10,072 bases of DNA from positions 1-10,072 of the forward strand of contig CAMOQY010000039.1 of assembly GCA_946623295.1 (NCBI GenBank), read 5' to 3'. Position 1 is the stretch's first letter, and each line of letters starts with the position of its first letter. Made by a program: the position numbers and the translations under genes. Origin of the DNA: an uncultured Lachnospiraceae bacterium. GTDB taxonomy: Bacteria; Bacillota; Clostridia; Lachnospirales; Lachnospiraceae. The notes beneath the pieces were generated by a model that had not been told where the DNA came from, made no database searches, and was given only the letters and a program-made list of their open reading frames with translations. Of the stretch, positions 6,877 through 10,072 are shown piece by piece.

Positions 6877-8095
6877 CAAGGCGGAGCGGCCACTCCTCCT
6901 GCACGGACCCTGCGGGCTCTCCCGAGATGCGTTCACAGACCTTCGCGATCTGAGCGAGGGTCTTTTCTTTTTCCTCCGGATCGGTCATTTCCGCGAGCAG
7001 TTCCGTCACCGGGACGGCGCGCAGCGGATGGGACTCGTCCTGCACGGCTTTGAACAGAGAATAGCCTGCGCGGGTGATCTTTCCGGCGGAGACGTAGATA
7101 TGGAGGACCATCCCGTACTCGGAGAGGGTCTCCGGAACGGAACTCATGTAGCCGGTGATCGGCGACATGGTCACGTTTCCGAGGCATCCGGCCACGAGCG
7201 TTCCGCCGATACAGCTGACGCGCTGAGTCGTGTGCGAGTGCGAGGCCACGACAGCGTCAAAGCCCATCCCGGCCATTTTTTCAAAGAAATATTCCGACGC
7301 CTTTCCGGGTTCGGTATTGAACTGTCCGCCGGTGTGCGGGCAGATGATGACGACGTCGGCCTTGCTTCGCGCCAGCTCATAGTCGGCGCGGAGCTTTTCC
7401 ATAAAAGGCTCTGTCTCTTCGGGCGTAAAAGCGTCGTCCGCAAAGGCCACCGGCTGGTGCATGGCGCGGCGCAGCTGGGCTCTTTCCTCAAAGCTGAGCG
7501 GGCGGCCGAGCTTACTTTCGACAAACGCGAAGGTCTCCTTTACGCACGGCTCCTCGGGCAGGCGCATTACCGGAGAGGTATACGGGCGCAGGAAATTGGC
7601 GTGCTCATATGCGCCGTCAAAGCTGTATTTTTTGCTGTTGGAAGCGTAATTCGCGGAAACGGAATAGGAAAGCAGAGCCACCGTGGTCTCTCCCAGACGC
7701 ACGTACAGGCTGCGGTCCTGCGGGATCTCGTCGTAGGTACCGGTGTGGGCCATACCCTTTTTGTCCAGCACGCGGCACGTCCGCAGCAGCGCGTCCATCC
7801 CGCGGTCCATCATATGATTGTTGGCTGTGGTGACTGCGTCGACTCCTATTGCCTTTAGCGCATCCACGATGGAATCCGGGGTGTTCATGGAAAAGATATT
7901 CGGCGTATAGCCTGCTTCCTCGCCGCCCAGAGGGGTCTCAAGGTTTGCGACCGTGTAGTCGGATGCTGACAGGGTGCCGGAAAGCGGCGCAACTGCCGGC
8001 AGAAAATCATAGGTGCCGTCCGGGCGCAGCGCCTCGCGCAGCACCGGAAGCTCTATCACCACATCTCCTATAAATGATATTCTGTACTCTTTCAT
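6857..8095 (-). CDS. CapA-like metallophosphatase, apparently cytosolic
   Basis: A 412-residue protein of the CapA/PGA_cap family (calcineurin-like metallophosphatase fold), relatives of which act in poly-gamma-glutamate capsule synthesis. Motifs in order: FIGDV (8-12, D11), VANLETPLGG (49-58), TTANNHMMDRG (89-99), PHTGGQF (253-259) and SHSHTTQ (285-291), which together supply the expected metal ligands. Two oddities: there is no signal peptide or membrane helix, since the metal motif starts at residue 8, whereas classical CapA is membrane-anchored; and the family's usual HWG motif reads HTGG here. A long insert spans about 150-230. The ATG at 8095 has only a weak GGGA site, but the family motif leaves little room for a later start. 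It diverges from the D-aminoacylase gene and converges on the LysR gene. With no CapB or CapC homologue here, polymer synthesis is not supported; a soluble phosphoesterase role is equally possible. Confidence 0.85.
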   Translation of the reverse strand: MKEYRISFIGDVVIELPVLREALRPDGTYDFLPAVAPLSGTLSASDYTVANLETPLGGEEAGYTPNIFSMNTPDSIVDALKAIGVDAVTTANNHMMDRGMDALLRTCRVLDKKGMAHTGTYDEIPQDRSLYVRLGETTVALLSYSVSANYASNSKKYSFDGAYEHANFLRPYTSPVMRLPEEPCVKETFAFVESKLGRPLSFEERAQLRRAMHQPVAFADDAFTPEETEPFMEKLRADYELARSKADVVIICPHTGGQFNTEPGKASEYFFEKMAGMGFDAVVASHSHTTQRVSCIGGTLVAGCLGNVTMSPITGYMSSVPETLSEYGMVLHIYVSAGKITRAGYSLFKAVQDESHPLRAVPVTELLAEMTDPEEKEKTLAQIAKVCERISGEPAGSVQEEWPLRLVRTQAH

Positions 8096-8132
8096 ACGCT
8101 ATCCCGCTTATTGCTTCTCCCGCTGTTTTTCC

Positions 8133-8161
8133 GGGCCGCAGCCTTGCCGCCGGTCCGGCCC
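8133..8161 (-). promoter_or_regulatory. GC-rich hairpin in the capA-like leader
   Basis: GGGCCG and CGGCCC pair at the ends of this interval, with a GC-rich interior, inside the predicted 5' leader of the CapA-like gene. The hairpin ends 38 bp before its ATG. The ribosome binding site is weak, so structure here could limit translation. Only the inverted repeat is observed. Confidence 0.3.
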
Positions 8162-8173
8162 GCTTACAGGATA

Positions 8174-8182
8174 ACTATATCA
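8174..8182 (-). promoter_or_regulatory. Candidate extended -10 promoter for the CapA-like gene
   Basis: The minus strand reads TGATATAGT (8182-8174): an extended TGn motif and a -10 TATAGT (5 of 6). No good -35 lies 16-18 bp upstream, so initiation would depend on the extended -10 or an activator. Predicted start near 8167, leader about 72 nt. Confidence 0.45.
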
Positions 8183-8219
8183 CAATATGGCTGAAGCAGG
8201 CGAACTTTTTTAAATCATA

Positions 8220-8233
8220 TTTGTCATGACAAA
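8220..8233. promoter_or_regulatory. 14-bp perfect palindrome, candidate shared operator
   Basis: TTTGTCATGACAAA is a perfect inverted repeat centred at 8226.5. It lies midway between the predicted start sites of the two divergent genes (about 8167 and 8286), about 59.5 bp from each. That is close to the classic upstream position for an activator. It satisfies the T-N11-A rule of LysR-type sites and contains ATGACA, which is also present twice in the tdh/LysR intergenic region, so the neighbouring LysR protein is a possible binder. No other regulator is encoded nearby. Confidence 0.5.
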
Positions 8234-8250
8234 ACGGTAAACTCAATGGG

Positions 8251-8279
8251 TTGACCGATAATGCAAAAAAGTGCATACT
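8251..8279 (+). promoter_or_regulatory. Promoter for the amidohydrolase gene
   Basis: TTGACC (8251-8256, 5 of 6), a 17-bp spacer, and CATACT (8274-8279, 4 of 6). Predicted start near 8286, leader of about 34 nt to the ATG at 8320. The palindrome at 8220-8233 lies 17 bp upstream of the -35. Confidence 0.5.
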
Positions 8280-8308
8280 TCTATCAGAATGCCGTAAAAG
8301 CAGGCGGC

Positions 8309-8315
8309 GAGGAGG
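8309..8315 (+). promoter_or_regulatory. Ribosome binding site deciding the amidohydrolase start
   Basis: GAGGAGG ends four bases before the ATG at 8320. It overrules an in-frame TTG at 8251, which is part of the -35 box and would precede the transcript. Confidence 0.85.
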
Positions 8316-8319
8316 TCAT

Positions 8320-9945
8320 ATGTACGATATTATCATCAAAAACGGGCTTATAGTGGACGGCACGGGCGGAAAGCCCTATCACGGATGCGTGTGCATCAAG
8401 GGCGAAACGATAGCCAGGGTCGTCAGATACGACTCGGACTGTGAGGCCGCGGGCTCCGAGTGCAGCGGGTCCATCCCCGAAGCCGCGCTGGTCCTGGACG
8501 CAGGCGGGCATGTCATTTCACCGGGCTTTATCGACATTCATACCCACTCTGACTATTCGCATCTGTCTGATCCGCTGCGCCGCTCATGCGTAGGGTCCGG
8601 GCTGACTCTCGAGGTCGTCGGCAACTGCGGCAAATCCGCGATCCCGGTGGCGGATCCGACTACGGAACACCTCTACGCTATCTCGAATCTTATCTCAAGC
8701 ACAGTCAGCAGGGCGGATTTTCACGCGTATGACGTGGAAAGCTTCGGAGAAAACATCGCGGAAAAAGGATCGGCAGTGAACGTCGCCACGCTCATCGGAC
8801 ACGGCAATCTGAGAAATATGATCTCCGGTATGGAGATGCGCCAGCTTACCCCCGAAGAGCTCGACCGGATGTGTGAGCTCTGCGGCAGGATGCTTGATCA
8901 GGGAGCGCTTGGCGTGTCCCTGGGTCTTATATATGTACCTGGAAATTTCTGCAATACGGATGAGCTGATGGCGCTGGCGCGTGTTGTCGCGAGCCGCGGC
9001 AAGGTCATCTGCGTCCATATGCGCAACGAAAATGATCACGTGTTCGAGGCGGTCGACGAGGTGATAAATATATCCCGCGAAACCGGATGCCGCATGGAGA
9101 TCTCGCATTTCAAGCTCATGGGGCGCCGCCAGTGGGGAAAGGCCCGCGAGCTGCTCGCCAGGATCGACCGCGCGAAGGCGCAGGGCGCCAGGATCACCTG
9201 CGATCAGTATCCGTATACTTTTTCCATGTCGGGGATCGCTGCCTGTTTTCCTACCTGGGCGCAGGACGGCGGACATCCGGCGCTTGCCGCACGGGCTGCG
9301 GATGATGCGACCTGGGAAAAGATGCTCCCCGAGGCCATGCGTATCATCGACAGCCGCGGCGGCATCGAGAATATCACCATCTGCAACACGGGAAGGGTCA
9401 ACTACCCCGAGATGATAGGAAAGACCTGGCCGGAGCTGGCCGCCGAGCAGGGTCTTCCGGTCATGGACGCGCTCCGCGCGGCTGTGATCAAGTGTAATGG
9501 AACTATGATGTGCTTTTATAAGAATATGTCCGACGAGGATGTATTGACCATCATGTCGCGTCCGGATGTCTCCGTTATATCTGACGGGACCGGATTTAAC
9601 GTCGATCATTACACGGGCGCGCCTCACCCGAGAAACATCGGAACCTTCCCGAGATTTCTCAGGCTTACGCGCGAGCATGATTTAATGCCTATTGAAACTG
9701 CCGTCGCCAAGATGACCTCTCTGCCCGCTTCCGTGATGAAGCTGGACGACCGCTTCGGTTTTCTGAGGGAGGGATATGCCGCTTCGATCACGGTGTTTGA
9801 TAAGGATACCGTTTCCGACCATGCCTCGATGAAGGACGGAACTCTTGCCTCGGAGGGTATCGACCTGGTGCTGGTCAACGGGCGCGTGGTCTTCGACCAC
9901 GGAACGCACACCGGCAATCTCCCCGGCAGACTAATAGCGAGGTGA
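8320..9945 (+). CDS. N-acyl-D-amino-acid deacylase family amidohydrolase (D-aminoacylase-like)
   Basis: A 541-residue cytosolic zinc amidohydrolase of the D-aminoacylase family, which hydrolyses N-acyl-D-amino acids to the free D-amino acid and a carboxylate. Residues 1-65 and about 485-541 build the small beta-sandwich; between them is the TIM barrel. Predicted metal and catalytic residues are H74 and H76 in PGFIDIHTHSD, C103 in GNCG, H233 in VHMRNE, H263 in EISHFK and D422 in SDGTGF. These correspond in order to H67, H69, C96, H220, H250 and D366 of Alcaligenes D-aminoacylase. DQYPY (295-299) and GTFPRFL (441-447) are further family motifs. The bridging cysteine argues for D-aminoacylase over dihydropyrimidinase or related enzymes, but substrate (D-Glu, D-Asp, neutral D-amino acids or another N-acyl compound) cannot be told. 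A short extra loop with two cysteines lies at 37-57. It diverges from the CapA-like gene across a centred palindrome. Confidence 0.9.
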   Translation: MYDIIIKNGLIVDGTGGKPYHGCVCIKGETIARVVRYDSDCEAAGSECSGSIPEAALVLDAGGHVISPGFIDIHTHSDYSHLSDPLRRSCVGSGLTLEVVGNCGKSAIPVADPTTEHLYAISNLISSTVSRADFHAYDVESFGENIAEKGSAVNVATLIGHGNLRNMISGMEMRQLTPEELDRMCELCGRMLDQGALGVSLGLIYVPGNFCNTDELMALARVVASRGKVICVHMRNENDHVFEAVDEVINISRETGCRMEISHFKLMGRRQWGKARELLARIDRAKAQGARITCDQYPYTFSMSGIAACFPTWAQDGGHPALAARAADDATWEKMLPEAMRIIDSRGGIENITICNTGRVNYPEMIGKTWPELAAEQGLPVMDALRAAVIKCNGTMMCFYKNMSDEDVLTIMSRPDVSVISDGTGFNVDHYTGAPHPRNIGTFPRFLRLTREHDLMPIETAVAKMTSLPASVMKLDDRFGFLREGYAASITVFDKDTVSDHASMKDGTLASEGIDLVLVNGRVVFDHGTHTGNLPGRLIAR

Positions 9946-9994
9946 CTACGGCGGGCGCGGGTTCTGGCACACTGCGCAGCAGCTTTTCGGTATA
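9944..9994 (+). repeat. Tandem hairpin repeat, copy 1 (imperfect stem)
   Basis: The copy begins within the amidohydrolase stop codon. Shared blocks with copy 2 are GGCACACTGCGC, GCAGCTTTTC and a final GTATA. The outer stem, 9946-9953 against 9975-9982, has six of eight pairs, with A-C and G-A mismatches. The inner GCGC/GCAC also has one mismatch. It differs from copy 2 by four substitutions and a one-base indel in the first 45 bases, plus one further indel near the end. Confidence 0.75.
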
Positions 9995-10002
9995 TTTGAG
10001 AC

Positions 10003-10055
10003 GACTGCGGCGGGTGCGGGTTTTTGGCACACTGCGCCGCAGCTTTTCCTGTATA
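10003..10055 (+). repeat. Tandem hairpin repeat, copy 2 (perfect stem)
   Basis: It starts 59 bp after copy 1, with an eight-base gap between the copies. All stem positions pair. A separate small inverted repeat, AGTCTG-TG-CAGACT (10055-10068), follows at the window edge, so a longer array downstream cannot be excluded. Confidence 0.75.
10005..10048 (+). terminator. Likely intrinsic terminator for the amidohydrolase gene
   Basis: CTGCGGCG (10005-10012) pairs perfectly with CGCCGCAG (10035-10042). Inside, GTGC (10014-10017) pairs with GCAC (10027-10030) around a nine-base loop. CTTTTC follows. The stem is strong but the T-run is only four, so termination may be partial. Confidence 0.5.
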
Positions 10056-10072
10056 GTCTGTGCAGACTCAGC

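Noticed and set aside
8251..8319. TTG at 8251 as amidohydrolase start
   Set aside because: The TTG belongs to a likely -35 box, and GAGGAGG precedes the ATG at 8320, where the family's N-terminal motif begins.
8695..9678. 327-codon minus-strand open frame opposite the amidohydrolase
   Set aside because: The plus strand carries all metal-binding motifs of the family; the reverse frame has no recognisable motif.
9944..10055. CRISPR array
   Set aside because: Only two degenerate copies of about 50 bp with an eight-base gap; no spacers of normal length and no cas genes.

Overview
The window looks like a chromosomal segment of a mid-to-high-GC, Gram-positive-type anaerobe, most plausibly a clostridial member of the Bacillota. 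The grounds are G/C-rich third codon positions, strong AGGAGG-type ribosome binding sites, AT-rich intergenic regions with good sigma-A-type promoters, and a large secreted beta-helix/BIG2 surface protein of a style common in gut Clostridia. This placement is inference; no rRNA or other phylogenetic marker is present. I see no insertion sequence, phage gene, tRNA, rRNA or CRISPR array.

Layout. Positions 1-3130 (minus strand) hold the N-terminal 1043 codons of a giant secreted repeat protein whose 3' end lies off the window. Its upstream region has a clear promoter and, between promoter and start codon, a terminator-like hairpin with a U-tract. Next comes the threonine-to-glycine operon on the minus strand: tdh (4740-5783) then kbl (3402-4589). 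A LysR-family regulator (5995-6876, plus) diverges from tdh. The shared 211-bp region holds overlapping face-to-face promoters, a repeated 7-mer placed as expected for LysR-type control of tdh, and three mutually complementary segments in the tdh leader. A CapA-like metallophosphatase gene (6857-8095, minus) converges on the regulator with a 20-bp overlap. It diverges from an N-acyl-D-amino-acid deacylase-family amidohydrolase (8320-9945, plus). A 14-bp palindrome lies midway between the two predicted start sites of that pair. The last 130 bp carry two tandem copies of a hairpin-forming repeat, the second with terminator character.

How the genes fit together. Tdh and Kbl convert L-threonine, NAD+ and CoA to glycine and acetyl-CoA, and the divergent LysR protein is the obvious candidate regulator. 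The CapA-like protein and the deacylase may form a divergently transcribed, co-regulated pair. Their substrates cannot be read from the sequence; a link to D-amino-acid or polyglutamate metabolism is only a suggestion. The most unusual signals are regulatory: the adhesin leader attenuator, the three-way complementary tdh leader, the centred palindrome, and the terminal repeat pair whose stem substitutions all improve pairing in one copy.
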